Origin: Mantamonas sphyraenae
Lineage: Eukaryota > CRuMs > Mantamonadidae
Length of the DNA: 64,000 nt
Direction: 5' to 3'
NCBI GenBank assembly: GCA_026936335.1
Contig: JAPMXV010000029.1
Location: 496,001-560,000 of the forward strand
Part shown: positions 41,012 through 53,893 of the stretch, one piece after another
Layout: each line of letters opens with the position of its first letter
Numbering within the stretch: position 1 is the first letter of the stretch
The notes under the pieces: model-generated
Databases searched by the model: none
Told to the model about the DNA's origin: nothing
Seen by the model: only the letters and a program-made list of their open reading frames with translations
Translations under genes and position numbers: made by a program

Positions 41012-44000
41012 TCAGTTGTTGAACGTGTCCAAAAACGACGACATGTCGTACTCCTCCTCATACTCCTCGTTGCTTGCCAAATCGCCCATCGACTCAAGTA
41101 CGGAAGCCAGCCCACTCTTCTTGCCCTTGCCCTTGCCCTTGCGCGTGTCCTTGCCCCGGCCCTCACTGATTGTGCCGTCCTCGTTGACGACATCCATGGC
41201 ATGCAGGTTGTCCATGAGGTCACTACTTTCCCCCGCTCGTGCCTTCTTGCGGCGGCCGCTTGCCCCTTTGTCCTGCTCCTCGTCCAGTTGGAAAAGGTCC
41301 AGCAGGGACTTTGTGTCCATGGACCGAATGCTCGAGTTGTCTTCGGTGATGACGCTGTTTGCTACGTGCAGCTTGAACTTTTGGATACTCATGATCTTCT
41401 CCTCCAGCGTCTTGCGTGTGATCAGCCTGTACACGTTGACCACCTTTTTCTGGCCGATGCGGTGTGCGCGATCCATAGCCTGCAGGTCGTTCATTGGGTT
41501 CCAGTCGTGCTCAAGGAAGATGACTGTGTCTGCGCCGGTCAAATTCAACCCCAAACCGCCCACCTTGGTGGTCAGCAGCAGCACGTCGTACGTGGGATCC
41601 GTATTGAACTTCACCACCAAGTCGTGTCGTTTGTGTTGAGGCACACTCCCGTCCAGGCGCAAGTACTGCACGCCAGGCATCTGCTTCTTGAACAGGTCCT
41701 CCTCCACGATGTCCAAGAAACTGTTGAGCTGTGCAAAGATCAGACAACGATGTTGCACCACCACAGAGCCACTCAGTGTTTCCTGTGCTTCTTGTTTCTT
41801 GCTCCTCTTCTTCCTGCTTCCGCTGCTGCTGCTACTGCTGCTGCTGCTGCTGCTGCTCGAGGCCACCGCACTTGCCGTACCTTTGCCAGTCGCTCCGTCG
41901 AGACCAATGCCACAATCGTTGAGCAACTGCCGCAAAGCAACAAGTTTGGGTGCGTGTTTGGTGTCGTGCAGGTCACTGCCGTCGTTCTTCAGCCACGCCA
42001 TCGTCTTGCGATAGTCCGGGTGTTCTTTGTTCATCACCAGCGCTGGATGCGAGCACAGCTTGCGCAGATACTGCAGACAGGCAAAGATGTGTTTGTGACC
42101 AAGCACCGGGGCGACAGTCCCTGCAGACTCTTCGTCCATGGCATTCTCTTCGTCCTCCTCCTGGTCTTCCTCCCCTCGTCCTCCTTCTCATGCTTCCTGG
42201 CTCCCTCCTCTTCCAGTTGAGCGGCTGCACGCACCACAGGGTTCGATTTCCGCAGTGATTCGTACAACTCGATCTGCAACTCGCTGGGCTCGCAGTAAAA
42301 GTCTTGGATGATCTTCGGGGGCAGGTCGGCAAGCACGTCCTCCTTCATGCGGCGCAGCATGAACGGGAGCACTTGGCGATGCAAAGCCTCGAGTGCACGC
42401 GTACCAGCTTCTTGGTCGGCCACAGTAGCCTTTGCGTCGCCGCTGGCTGTGATGGGTTTGCTGTACGTGCGATTGAAGTGCTCCTCGGAGCCAAGGAAAC
42501 CAGGCATGAGAAAGTCAAAGAGCGCCCACAGCTCAAGCACGTTGTTTTGGATGGGTGTGCCGGACAGGATGAGACGGTGGTTGGACTGCAACGAGCGCAC
42601 ACTCATGGACAGCTTCGACTTGGGGTTGCGGATGACATGTCCTTCGTCCAACACACAGTAGTTCCAGCGATAGCGTCCCAGCAACTCAATGTCGTTTCGC
42701 ACAATCTCGTACGAGGTGATGAGAACCTGGGCTTTGCCTGTTTCCAGCTCGGACTCGAGGAGTGGACGACGCTTCTTTGGAAGGCCGTAGTACATCATCG
42801 GCACAAAGTCATCCTCGCAGAAGCGGCGGATTTCGTGGTACCAGTGACCAATGACGGTGGTAGGACACACAACCAGGTTGGGCAGTGGTGCATACTCGGC
42901 TTGCGAGGTCTCTGCATATTGGAGAGTGCGCTGGTGTTGATCGCTGGCCATGATGCAGATGGTCTGCAACGTTTTCCCCAGACCCATGTCGTCTCCCAGG
43001 ATGCCGTGCAGTTTGTACTGGTTGAGAAAGGCCAGCCAGTTGACTCCCTCCTGTTGGTACCGTCGCAAATCGGCTTTGATGCGCACAGGCATACGAAAGG
43101 TGTCCAGCTTGCTGGGATCCAGTAGCTGCTGCAGGAAACGGCGCTGGTCAATGCGCTGCTGGGCCAGGGCTTCGGGCATACCCGGGGGATTCTCGATGGA
43201 TTCTTCCAGGGGAAGGAGACGGATGAGGGTGGCAAAGCAGCTGGTGAGGGTGGAGCGCACAAAAGGCTCCTGGTCGCTCATTCGACCGAGGATGGGCGAC
43301 ACAAGGAGCACGGCAAAGGGCAAAACCTGCACATCCAACACATGGACCATGCTGTGGATGCTCTCGGCAGCCCCTTTTCGTGACGTATCGTTTCGCACGT
43401 CGCTCAGCAGAGGCAACAGCGTTTCCACAATGGCCACCACAGGCGTCACGGGCACACTCACACACAACTGCGACAACGCAGAGGCGGCCATGGTGCGCAC
43501 TGCTTCGTTCTCGCTCACGGCACACTCACACAGGAGGGGCAACAGTGAACACAGGCGTGTGTGCAATTCCGGCACCACACGAGACGCGAGAACCTCCACC
43601 AGATGCAGCGCATCAATCACCTGCTGCAGGATTGCCTCCTGTTGACGTCCATCACTTTCGCTCCCACCACCGCTGCTGCTGCTGGCTTCCTCCACCTGCA
43701 TCGCCATGGCCGATTCCTTTGCGTCTGCCATCGTCCCAGAGGACGCAGATTGAATCAGCCGCAACTGGCCGTGCAGCAGATCCCACAACTGGGGCATTGT
43801 GTCAAAAAGTGAGTCACCAAACCGCTTGCAGAGGCTGTGCAGGGCGTGGTTTGCGCCGCGGGTGGTGATGCGATCCTTCCGCACGCTTTCCTTGTGTTCT
43901 TTGGACTCCAGGCGCATGTTCTCACGCAGGCCAAATGTGTTTTGCTGCGATGCACGCAGCACAATCGTCGGGTCGGATACACACATGCTGCAAAGGTTCT

Positions 44001-47000
44001 TGACAATCTTTCCAATGGGTTTGGGCTTCGTAGACGCTAGTGTGGCCACAAAGTTGGCCAGTGCATGACCAGCCCGCTTTTGCATCACTTCGTTTTCTTC
44101 GGATTGCAGCGCCTGCATAAGCGCCTGAATGATGGGCGAGATCTTGCCCGGCATGATGTCCAGGGCAACAAGGGCTGCTGACACGGCGCTGGCCACACTG
44201 GTGTGCACTGTGTCGATGGTGGACTGCAGATAACCTACCGTGGCCACCAGGCGCTTGCGCCGAACATCTTGCAGCACAGGATTGTTGAGCCCGCTGCGTT
44301 GGGCACGTTTCTGCAGCACTGGGTACACCTTGAGGACCAAAGTGTTCACCTTTGCAAGGGTAAGCGTGTCAAAGTCGCCCACAAGCGATTGCACCTCCTG
44401 TGCGCTCAGGGTGCCGTCGGGGAAGCTGGCCAGCAGTGCGCGACACTCGCTCTGCATGCGCTTCATGATACGCTGTACGTCCTGGTACGCGTAAGTGTGT
44501 TCCGTTTTCAGGTTGACCATGCTCACCAGCAGGGCAGACATGGCCTGCGGGAGCTGTGGGGGATGGCCATCGGCGCCAGCCTGTGCTGCTGCGTAGCACC
44601 ACTCCTCCAGAACAATGGCTGCAATCTGGCGCTTGTTGCCCCAGTTGCTTTGTAGCAGCTCGCGCAAAGGAGTGTAAAAGTCCAGTTCGGTCAGATGCGA
44701 GGCGTATGCGGCGACCAGACCCAGCGCCTGTGCCCCTGCCACACGCATGCGCACATTCGGCGCCATCTCCAGCGCATACGACAGCTCCTCTTGTTCATCT
44801 TCGTCTTCCACATCCATACCCGTGTCCACTTCGTCATCCGAGTCGGAGTCCAGCGACTCGTATGTCGACGTCTCTTTCAGAGCAGAGGGACGGCCTGCAG
44901 CAGACGACGATGACGATGACGACGATGAGGAGGAGGAGGAGGAGGTAAACGCACGTGCGCGTCGACGCACGGGACGGACCACCAGCATGGAGGAGCGGTC
45001 AAGCGGTTCGGACGGAGGCGTGGCCACCAGATTGTACCAGACCTGTCCCCATTGCTTGACACAGGCAGACATCTGTGAAGGGTTTTGTGCCATAGCATCC
45101 TGGATGAGGGTGCGCCACAGTTCGTGGGACATGTCGGTGATGTCTGGCGATTCTTCGCTCATGACATTCTGGAACAGATACTGCATCATTGGGGCACGAA
45201 CAGGCGGCAACCACAGCTCGCAAGGTGTGTTTTTGCTGTGTACGATCTTGTGCATGGTCTTGAGGCAAGCCATGCGCACAGAGCGCAGGTTGTGGCGCAT
45301 GAAAGGCCATAAGCGCGTGACGAGAAGTGTCAGCGGGTGGTGTTTGTCATTGCCATCCACGTCCAGGTTGTACTTTGTGCGCAGAAAGTTGCGTTCGTGC
45401 TTGCTGCTGTCCACGCGTTTGATCAGTTTGGTGGCCGGGATGGAATCCATGGCGTACACGGCGGCCAAGAGATTCATGACGCTTGCAGTGGACGATGTGA
45501 GGTCGTCCAGGTCGAGCAGGATGTCCCAGAGCACCTGAAGCAGCTTGGGCAGGTCGATATCATGCCAATTGCACACAGCCTCAGCCACAGGCAGCACAGC
45601 ATCCGCGGCGACGGCGCGAATGTCGTCGTCGTCCGATTCCAGACTTTCGATGACCAGCGGGACCACAAAACGGAACACATCCGTGAGTGTGTCTGTGCGC
45701 ACAGCCATGCAGTACTTGAGGGCCAGAAGCGAGGCGTGCTTGATCTCCCAGGCATGCTGTGCGTGCAACCGCGCGATGGCCTCCATCACCTTGACCACAT
45801 GTTCCGAAGCCATGTGCTTCAGCAACACCGCCATGGCCTGGGCACAGTTTTCACACACCGGTGTCACTACTGTGTCCCCGTGAAAGTCGGCAAACCGATC
45901 AAGCGCAAACACGCACAGAAAGCGCACGGCACAGTCTTCCAGCCAGCGCTCGTTGGCCGTCTGCATTTGCTCGGCGGTCTGAGAGTTGGCCAGTTTGCCT
46001 GCACCGGTTGCATGCACGTTGAGGATTTCACGCAGGCCGATTGCAGACCCGTGGCGAATCTCCCACACGGGACTGAACAGATTGTGCATCAGCTCCTCGC
46101 AGAACGACTGAAAGGGCCACTCGTCGCTTTCGTCAAATGCGTTGTTGATGTCAATGGCCGATTCGATGACCACCTTGTCCTCCTCTGCCTGCTCGGTAAC
46201 CACCGTGCGCAGCTTCTTTGCCGACGGCTCGCTTCCCTCACTGTTGCTCCGTTCCAGCTCGTCATCGTCATCTGTCTGTGCTTCACCCATGGATGGCGCA
46301 GACGCAAGGTCCTCACTGAAACTGGACGCCAGCGTCAGGGATGACTCACTCAGCTCTCGCTTGCGTTTTCGGTCGAGCCGCCGCTGTTTGTTTGCCTCAC
46401 GTTTGCTCATGGCTGCCGTGTTTGCTTTTGTCAGTTCTGCTACCAGCTCTTGCGAACGCTTCTTGCGTGCATCCTCTTCCATGCGCTCCGCCTCGTTCTC
46501 TCGCTTGGCCATCAACTCGGCCTCCGTTTCCAGATCCTTGTCGCTGAACAGGTCGTTGATACCTGGAAAGGGGAGGGGGAATGGTCAGTGTGACATGGTC
46601 GATGAGGGGAGCAATTGGATACAGAGGCGTAGACTGGGAAACGGAGAGAAGCCGAACGAGGCAGCCACGTACGAGTGCCCATGTCCTCGCTCAGGCCGAG
46701 GCGCTTGATCAAATTCCGCTTTTGCCACTTGATGCGCTCCTCGAGCGTCATCCCCTCTGGCATTCGAAACTCAAACTCCTGCAGAAGCGTGTGTGGGAAT
46801 TACAGAACGTGGCGACAAAGGGGGCGTGGTCTGTGTGAGCATCAAAAGCGGGAGGTGGCGGCAAGCGGGACACACTGACCTTTCCAGCAGAAGCCAGCAG
46901 TGGCTGGCCATTGTCCAGCACGCGCTGGATGTCGAAAGTGTCAAAGTGGAGCAAATCGATGTCTTCGTCCGAAGCAGTGCCGCTCGTCTCGAGTGTCGGT

Positions 47001-47444
47001 TCTCTCTTTGTGCTCGAGGAGGAACTGGGTTCGGACGCCTGCATTTCAACGGGGCTCGGGTGCCATTGAGGCACCTACGGTGTGTTCCCAAGGGTCAGTG
47101 GCCGTGCCTGTTCATGTGCGTGGGTTTGCATGCACCAACACGTCCGAAACTATGCACCTGTCCGACCTACCTCGCGTGCAATGGCGGCAATCGCTTGTCC
47201 GGCGGCTACGCGCGTGTCCCACTCCTTGTGCATCAGATACTTGTACACTTTTCGCAGCAACGCCTGCAGGTCGTACGGATGCATGCGTTGGATCTCGCCA
47301 ATCTGCTGTGCTGCCGTCTTGCGAGCTCCAGGAGAGCCTGCACCGCGCGTGTGTGTCAGCAGCAACGCAATAAAGACACGTCCAGTCCACATGCCTCCAC
47401 TTACTGTCAAGCAGTTGCAAGAGCCGATCAAGACGTGATGCCAT
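41012..47444 (-). CDS. BTAF1: BTAF1/Mot1 TBP-displacing SNF2 ATPase (one frameshift in the middle)
   Basis: Exons are 47444-47405, 47337-47171, 47074-46880, 46778-46673 and 46562 onward to 41012; splices are GT-AG and in phase. The protein is about 2,000 aa. N-terminal HEAT repeats open with MASRLDRLLQLLDS, then ARKTAAQQIGEI and WDTRVAAGQAIAAI, as in Mot1/BTAF1, which uses ATP to strip TBP from DNA. The SNF2 motor shows RRYQQEGVNWLAFL, GDDMGLGKT (motif I), DEGH (motif II), LSGTPIQNN and, in the second lobe, LRLDGSVPQHKRHDLV and QAMDRAHRIGQKK. Between the lobes, near 42150-42180, an acidic GAG/GAC-rich stretch contains a one-base frame change. Upstream reads to a stop at 42034 in one frame, downstream continues in another. 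No GT-AG intron fits. It is probably a sequence error or a polymorphic indel, as both lobes are otherwise well conserved. Confidence 0.88.
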
Positions 47445-47535
47445 GATTTGGATGGCAGGATGGGGTGACGATTTTGTTGGGGGAGTGTGCGCTCGGCTCC
47501 TGCTGTGCTGCTCCGCAACTTCCGGTCCCCCCTCC

Positions 47536-49452
47536 TCACCGTGTGCCTCCCAACGACGAACGGAACATTCTTCCTTCGCTGCTTTTGCTGTTGCTGCCAC
47601 TGAGGCGCTTGGTGCCCGAGATGGACGACTTTTTCGAAGATGAGACACGTGCGTTTGCGTTGGTGTTGCCGTTGGCGGTGCGGCTGCTGCTGGACAGCCT
47701 GTACTTGGTGGAGCCCAGACGCGACGTCTGCTTGCTCTCTGCGCCTGCGCCTGCGCCTGCGCCGCTGCTGCTGCTCCTCTCCATCGAGCTGCTGCTGTTC
47801 TTTCCGCTGCTGTTGTTCAACCGGCTGCTGCTGCTTGTCTTCTTCTTGCCGCTGCCCCGGCCGCCGCTGCTGTTGCTGACACCCAAGCTGTTGCTGTTTG
47901 TGTTTTTGTTGCTGTTGAGATTGGTTGTGCGCCGATGCCGTCCACTGCGCCCTTGGTGCGTGTCTGACTGGTCCTGCTCGGCCTCCTCGTCCACGTCTTT
48001 GCTGTGTGTCGAGCGCTTCTTCTTCTTGCCGCTCCCGTGCTGTTGCTGTTTCTGCTGCTGCTTCTCACCCTCTTCGTCCTCTTCGGCTTCCTTGCTGTAA
48101 TTCTTGCCCTTTCGCTTGCTGCTGCTGCCCTCCTCTCGCGAGAGCATGTCGCTGTCTTGGCCCTTCAGCTCCTTCTCCTGCTGCTGCTTCAGCAACGTCC
48201 AGTCAAACACATAGTCGTAGGTGAAGCCCTCGCGCACAAACAGGTCGCGGAATAGCTTGCGCAGGTAAGCGTAGTCGGGTTTGTCGTCGAAACGCAGAGC
48301 GCGCGTGTAGTTGATGAATGTCTGGAACTCCACAGGCACTCCCTTGCACAGTTCCTCCACACTCGTGCCCATCTTCTTCTCGCTGATCTTTTCGTATTTC
48401 AGCTTCTTGGTGTTGGCCTTGAGACCCTGCCAGGGCAGCGAGCTACGGTTGAAGTACATCAGCACATAGCCCAGTGACTCCAGATCGTCACGCCGCGACT
48501 GCTCAATGCCCAAATGTGTGTTGATGCTTGCGTACCGTGCTGTGCCGGTGAGGTTCTTGTTGTCGCGATACGGGATGTGCTGGTGCGTTTTGGGATCCCG
48601 GTACTTCTTGGCCAGTCCAAAGTCGATCAGATGCACCTGGTTGCCCTTCTTACCCAGACCCATCAGAAAGTTGTCTGGCTTGATATCTCTGTGAATGAAG
48701 TTCTTCTGGTGGATGTACTCCACTCGCGAAATCTGCGCGTGGTTTTATCGAAAGCGAGGCGAAAGCAACAGGGTCAGCAAACAACGCGACGAGGTGCCAC
48801 CTGGGCCACGGGCCATTGAACACACGAGCAACACGTATCATCAGGCCTCAACGCGTGTCTGCTGTGCGTTTCCACCACGACCAACGGGCATGAACAGCCC
48901 TGCAGGGCGCAGGAAGAAACAGCAGAGGGCAAACCAACAACGGCTCGCTGAAAATTTCCAGACCTGCCCAACTCACCATTTGGTCGGCCAGCATCAGCAC
49001 AGTCTTGAGGGAGAACTTGCGGCCGCAATAGTTGAAGAGATCTTCGAGAGAAGGACCCAGCAGGTCCATGACCATGACGTTGTAGTCTCCCTCAACGCCA
49101 TACCAGCGGACGTATGGGATGCCAACTCCGCCGCTCAAGATTTTGTACAGCTTGCTTTCGTACAGCAGCTGCGGATGTTTGGTCTTGACGCTCTCCTGTT
49201 GGATACAGGGCATATGGACAGGCGTGCGGACGGGCAGGGTGCGAGGAAGGTCGAAAAAGGAAGCGGGTCAGCAACAACAAAGGGAAAGGGCGGCGCGCAG
49301 AGCTGCCATGGATGCCGGTGCAAACGTACGAGTTTAATGGCCACCTCCTCGTTGTTGGTGATGTTGATGCCCAGGTAGATGTCTCCAAAGGAGCCTGAGC
49401 CAATCTTGCGCCCGAGGCGATACTTGTTGCCCACACGCAGCTCGTAGCTCAT
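47536..49452 (-). CDS. Casein kinase 1 (delta/epsilon-like)
   Basis: Exons are 49452-49330, 49195-48977 and 48732-47536, giving 512 aa. The kinase domain opens with [21 protein letters not shown], then EVAIKL (catalytic Lys), the catalytic loop [12 protein letters not shown], and [10 protein letters not shown] in place of DFG-x-x-R. It ends with the CK1 signature around [15 protein letters not shown] and [10 protein letters not shown]1 delta/epsilon kinases phosphorylate primed acidic sites in Wnt, clock and cell-cycle pathways. After about residue 300 the sequence becomes low complexity: Glu/Lys, then Gln, Ser, Asn and Gly runs encoded by CAG/AGC repeats, about 190 residues long. This tail has no recognisable domain and probably acts in autoinhibition or localisation. 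The downstream neighbour BTAF1 lies on the same strand, with its start 91 bp beyond the stop. Confidence 0.92.
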
Positions 49453-49563
49453 CGGAGGTGAGAGAGAGTGGTTTGCTTGCGACGGCGCCACCAACACGCG
49501 CACTCTCTCACTCTCCCTGTGACTTCCATCCCTTGGGTTGAACCTTTCTTGCGACCCTCGCCT

Positions 49564-50420
49564 ATGAGTGCCCTCCTTCACGTCGTATCCCAGGCGCGCA
49601 AGCGCAAAATGGCGGATCTGGAAGATCCCTTGCGCGACACCAGCGACGAACTGTTGCAACAGCTTGCAGAAATGCCCACCGATGAACATACGCTGCATCC
49701 GTACGCCAAGCTGCCGCAAAGCAACAGCGCACTGCCCGCAGCCACAGTGCTGGTAGGTGCTGGCGCAGAGTTTTTGGATTTCGCGCGCTCGTTTTTGCTG
49801 ACACCTCGAGTCGTCCTGTACACACGCACAACCAGCTGGTCGGCTCCTCTGGCAGCGGAAAAGATACTCTGGCTTCATTATTGGAAAACGAAAACGACAA
49901 GCTGACCATCAACTGGTGAGTGTGGGCCGTCGAAACACACGTCGGTCGCCGCCTCCGCTTCACCCTTGCTCACACACGGTCGCATGCACTGAACCGAATC
50001 CCCTACACCCCACCCCCCTCCACACACACACACAGTCGCCTTGCTGACGAACTTCCCTTGCCGCAAGAAGAGCAGGATCAGACAGAGCGTCTGCGGATGG
50101 ACTTTGTGGTGTTGCTGTGCAACGTGACACAGACGCAGAGCATCCAGAGCTGCCTGGCGAGCCTTCAGGCGCTGTCGGCTCAGTATGTGGGTGACGCAAA
50201 GGTCTGTGTGGTGGTGACGCATGTAGATACGCCAAGCAAGGCGGCCATGTCCCTGCAGGAGCTGCAGGAGGAGCTGGATCAATTCGGCCTGGTCAAAGTG
50301 TTCTACCAGGACCTCAGTCAGGACACAGGGGCTAAGCAGGTGGCTGCACAGTTGGCCAGCCTGGCCTACACTGCCAATGGGTATGCTGGTTGCGATGCAT
50401 TGCTGCAAGAATGCGTCTGA
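49564..50420 (+). CDS. CENPM: Centromere protein M (CENP-M)-like small GTPase-fold protein
   Basis: Exons are 49564-49752, 49836-49915 and 50036-50420, phases 0 and 2, giving 217 aa; human CENP-M has about 180. After a 50-residue leader comes [21 protein letters not shown], aligned with the start of CENP-M. Then follow a conserved SLPLP-like motif ([12 protein letters not shown]), the strand [31 protein letters not shown] and a C-terminal helical part. CENP-M is a pseudo-GTPase of the CCAN complex that binds CENP-H/I/K at the kinetochore. Unlike the human protein, the first loop here reads [12 protein letters not shown], a nearly complete Walker A motif. A later ATG at 49609 is also possible. 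Stops of this gene and of ILRUN are 24 bp apart. Assignment rests on pattern similarity over the whole length. Confidence 0.68.
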
Positions 50421-50444
50421 GCAGAGCTGCAGAATGAACTTCCT

Positions 50445-51522
50445 TCAATCGCTGTATTCTTCCTCTTCCTCGTCACTAAACTGTTCGCCGTGGCTGCCAC
50501 TGTGTTCACCCTCCACTCCCAGGCCACCAAATTGGTCAAACACGCCCTCGTAGTCGACCACGTTGAAGGTGAACCAGAACTGGTCGCCAAACGGAACCCC
50601 GTTCTTTGTGGTCATCTGCCACAACGAAGCATACTCGCCCAACTCCTCGGGTGTGACCATGGTCACAGAGATGTCCACATACTCGCCCTTGTCCAGCACA
50701 AAGCCCTTGGGCAGGTCCACCCTGTCCTCGTCGCAAAAGTGGACGCCGTCCACAAACACCTGTGCACACGCACAACGAGCAGTCGCAATGTCAGTACCAT
50801 GCACATTCAGCCTTTGCACACAAGAGAGAGAGCCCAGTGCTGTGTTCTCCCACCTGATGCACCCCAATGTGGCGTGCCAGGACAGGTGGCCGTTTTCTCG
50901 AGAACCCGCGGAAAGCGCGCTTTGCGAACAATGCGCGCATGCCACGTACGATGGCCTCTCTTAAACGTACGCTCTCTCCACACACACGCTTACTTACCAG
51001 TGAACACTGCTCGGGCCACGCCCGGTTGCTGTCGTTGCCAATACGCCACGTTTTGGTGATGGTTGTGTCCGGCGGAACTTCACACCCATCTTCAAGGTCC
51101 AGCTCCTCCACCAGCACCGCCTTTAGTTCGTTGTCCGCCTCTTCATCGTACATGAACGAGCCACGGGAATCCCTCAGCCTGACTGGTCCAGACTTTTTCT
51201 CCTCCTGCTCCTCCCTGTCCCGGCGGAAGTTTCGACGTCCGTGGCTCTGGCGTGTGCTGTTGCTCGAGCGCTGTTCGTTGCCCATGGCCTCAAAGAATGC
51301 AGCCAGCCCAGAGTCCAGGTCCCAATTGTTGGCCTCCAAGAAAAACTCGGCTGCACTGTCCTCACAGTTGGCCACCGCCTGGAACTCCGCCACCAGCTCC
51401 TTGGCTTCGCGCATCCGCGCGTTCCGCATCTGATGAATCATTTTCGACGATTCCTCCTCACTGTCGAAGCTGCTATTGCTTCGGTTGTGCTCGTCCAGCT
51501 CTCCCGATCCGTCAAGTTCCAT
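50445..51522 (-). CDS. ILRUN: ILRUN (C6orf106)-like protein with UBA-like and NBR1/FW-type domains
   Basis: Exons are 51522-50998 and 50759-50445, phase-0 intron, giving 279 aa. The first half has a UBA-like helical segment around DSAAEFFLEANNWDLDSGLAA, the hallmark LxxxNWDLxxA pattern. The second half begins EDGCEVPPDTTITKTWRIGND followed by AWPEQCSL and continues VDLPKGFVLDKGEYVDISVTM to FWFTFNVVDYEG. These match the four-tryptophan (FW) beta-sandwich of NBR1 and ILRUN. ILRUN dampens IRF3/p300-dependent transcription in mammals; in protists the role is unknown. The extreme C-terminus is acidic (DEEEEEYSD). The start lies 100 bp from the divergent IFT140 start. Confidence 0.82.
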
Positions 51523-51622
51523 GGATTTCCGGGGGGTGAGAGTGTGTGTGTCGGTGGGTGGGTGGGGAGGGAGTTTGTCGAAGTTGCTTTGCCGGCGCCA
51601 ACGCTTCTCTTTCCTCGGCCCC
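51523..51622. promoter_or_regulatory. Divergent promoter between ILRUN and IFT140
   Basis: 100 bp between ATGs, with a GT/GGTG-rich stretch. I looked for an RFX X-box-like palindrome, expected for cilium genes, and did not find a convincing one. Confidence 0.4.
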
Positions 51623-53851
51623 ATGTTCTTCAACTTTGAGTGCAAGCTCCCGTCCTCATCCTCTGTTGTTGCGTCTGCGTTCCACCCGCAGCAGCCCCTG
51701 CTGGCAGTGGCCACAGACGAGGGACGAGTCTTTATCTTCAACGACGAGGTGAGTTGCCGCCGCCCAGATCACCTGCTGGAGCCCATCCCATGCCATCCCG
51801 GGCCATCCGTCTGCCATCGGCCACACCTCACTGTCCATATCTCCGCACCCACACACACACTGCCCCATCTCTCCTCTCTTCTTGTCCGGTCCTGCTTCAC
51901 ACGCTGCCCGTTTCCGTGGGCCCGCGCGTTCCGTTGTTGTCGTTCCCCCGCTCACACCTCGGCGCCTGTCCTCCAACTCACCACGCTGCAGGGAGAAATG
52001 GACCAAAAGGCACAGATTGCGCGGCCATGCAACGCTGTGTATCTGGCCTGGCACCCGACACAGAAGCTGTGTGCCATCGCCTGGCAGGACGGCACCATTG
52101 CTGTGTACAACGCCCTCGCTCACGTGGTGCGCGAGGACGCAAGTGTCCACAAGGGCTCCATGACCCTCATGGAGTGGTCTCCATATGGTACCCGCCTCGT
52201 CACAGCTGACTCGGTAGGTGGCTGCCTCGTATCCAACCCCGTCGTGTCCTTGCCTTCCATCCACCCGCAGCCGGCCGTTTTTTGGCGCGCGCAGACGATC
52301 TGCGGCCCGCAGCCATGTCCTGACACTCGCTCTCGGCACCAATTGCCCATAGTCCGGCACACTGGCCATCTGGAAGATGGACAACCGCAGCAAGCTGAGT
52401 CTGGTGCATGCATACACTCGGGACAGTGCCATCACACATCTGGTCTTTCGCACCGAAGATCTGCCCTACCAGCAAGGAGTCACAGAGAACCCACGCTTCT
52501 TCTTTGCCTGCGACAACGGAGACGTGGACTTTGCGGACGACCACGGAGTGTGTGTGCCTGCCCTGCAGATGAAGGGTACCATTGAGGCCCTGCTCTTCTG
52601 GGAAGCCGAAAGCAGCATTGTCATCATCACGCGTGCCCAGCTCCTCTCTGTCCTACACTTTTCCGACGATGGCAACATTTCCCAGAGTCTCAAGGTCAAG
52701 GTCAGCATCAGTGTGCCCAACGACCGCTCCCTGCTGGCCTGCTGGGCTGGGCCGGGTCTCCTGGCCATCGCCGGCGCAGACCCCTTTGTGCGTCTGTTTA
52801 ACATCCAGGAGCGCCAAAACATCAACCTTTTCCTTCCCGGAGACACTCGCAAGGCCACCATGACGGGCCTGAAGTACAACGCTCGCAAACAGGCGCTGGC
52901 AGCCTGCTCCGCGGCCGGGCAGATTGTTGCATGGACGTTTGCCTCGGATGCGCCCACAGACACGTGTACGGACGCAGACGAGTGGAAAACGGACGAGGTG
53001 GCGGTGGTGCAGGCAGGCGCCAACGGCGTATGCTGGGGTCCTGGCCAACATTTGCTGGCCGTGGAACAGAACAAGGGAGTGACCATCTACGCCGAGGCCA
53101 CCATGGCACGTGTCATGAACGACGGCACGGCTGTGTTCCAGTCGGGACCCACCACGCTGGCAGTGTCGCGCACCGACGGCATGTTTGGCACCATCTTTTT
53201 GACCACGGGCATCCCTGTGCGTGGTGTACATTGCGACAGCAGACACGTGCTCACGTGGAATAGCAACCAGTGCGAGGTGTACCAGTTCACCAACGCCTCC
53301 ACATCGCTGGAGTTGTCCTCGCGCTACGAAAGCCAAGCCAACACCATGATCCTGCACGGTGACAACATCTACCAGGCGGTGGAGAACAAGGTCGAGGTGT
53401 GCAATCTGTCCGGCACCGTCAAGCAGACCCTCAACTTTGACCGCGACAGCGAGGGCGAGCCTGCTGCGCTGGCCTGTGCTGGCGGCCTCTTGGCCGTTGC
53501 CACCACTCGTGCCATGCTCAAGCTCTTTGACGCCAACCGAAAGACCATCCGCAGCATGGGGCCAGCCAAACCCTTTGAAGACCCCGAAGGCAACCCTTTG
53601 GGTGGCATCGAGTCGCTGGCCGTCAACATGGACGGCACACGTGTAAGTCTGCTTGCTGCTGCCGACGCGGACATTGGCTATGCAGACACCTGTCTGCACC
53701 TGTTCGACGTCGAATCGGACGTGTTCTTTGCACACGATTTTGGCAACCGCGTACCCTTTAGCCACCACTGGGACGGTGTGGAACCCAAGCTGCTGGCATG
53801 CCAAACGCGATCGCTCAAGACGGCCAGCAACAACGCCAAGAAGGGCGGTGC

Positions 53852-53893
<42 letters not shown>

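Noticed and set aside
41731..41922. Poly-Cys frame in the BTAF1 region
   Set aside because: Product of a CTG/GCTGCT repeat read in the wrong frame; the minus-strand frame encodes the Ser-rich insertion of BTAF1.
42236..42250. gggttcgatt tRNA-like motif
   Set aside because: Part of the BTAF1 coding sequence with no cloverleaf around it.
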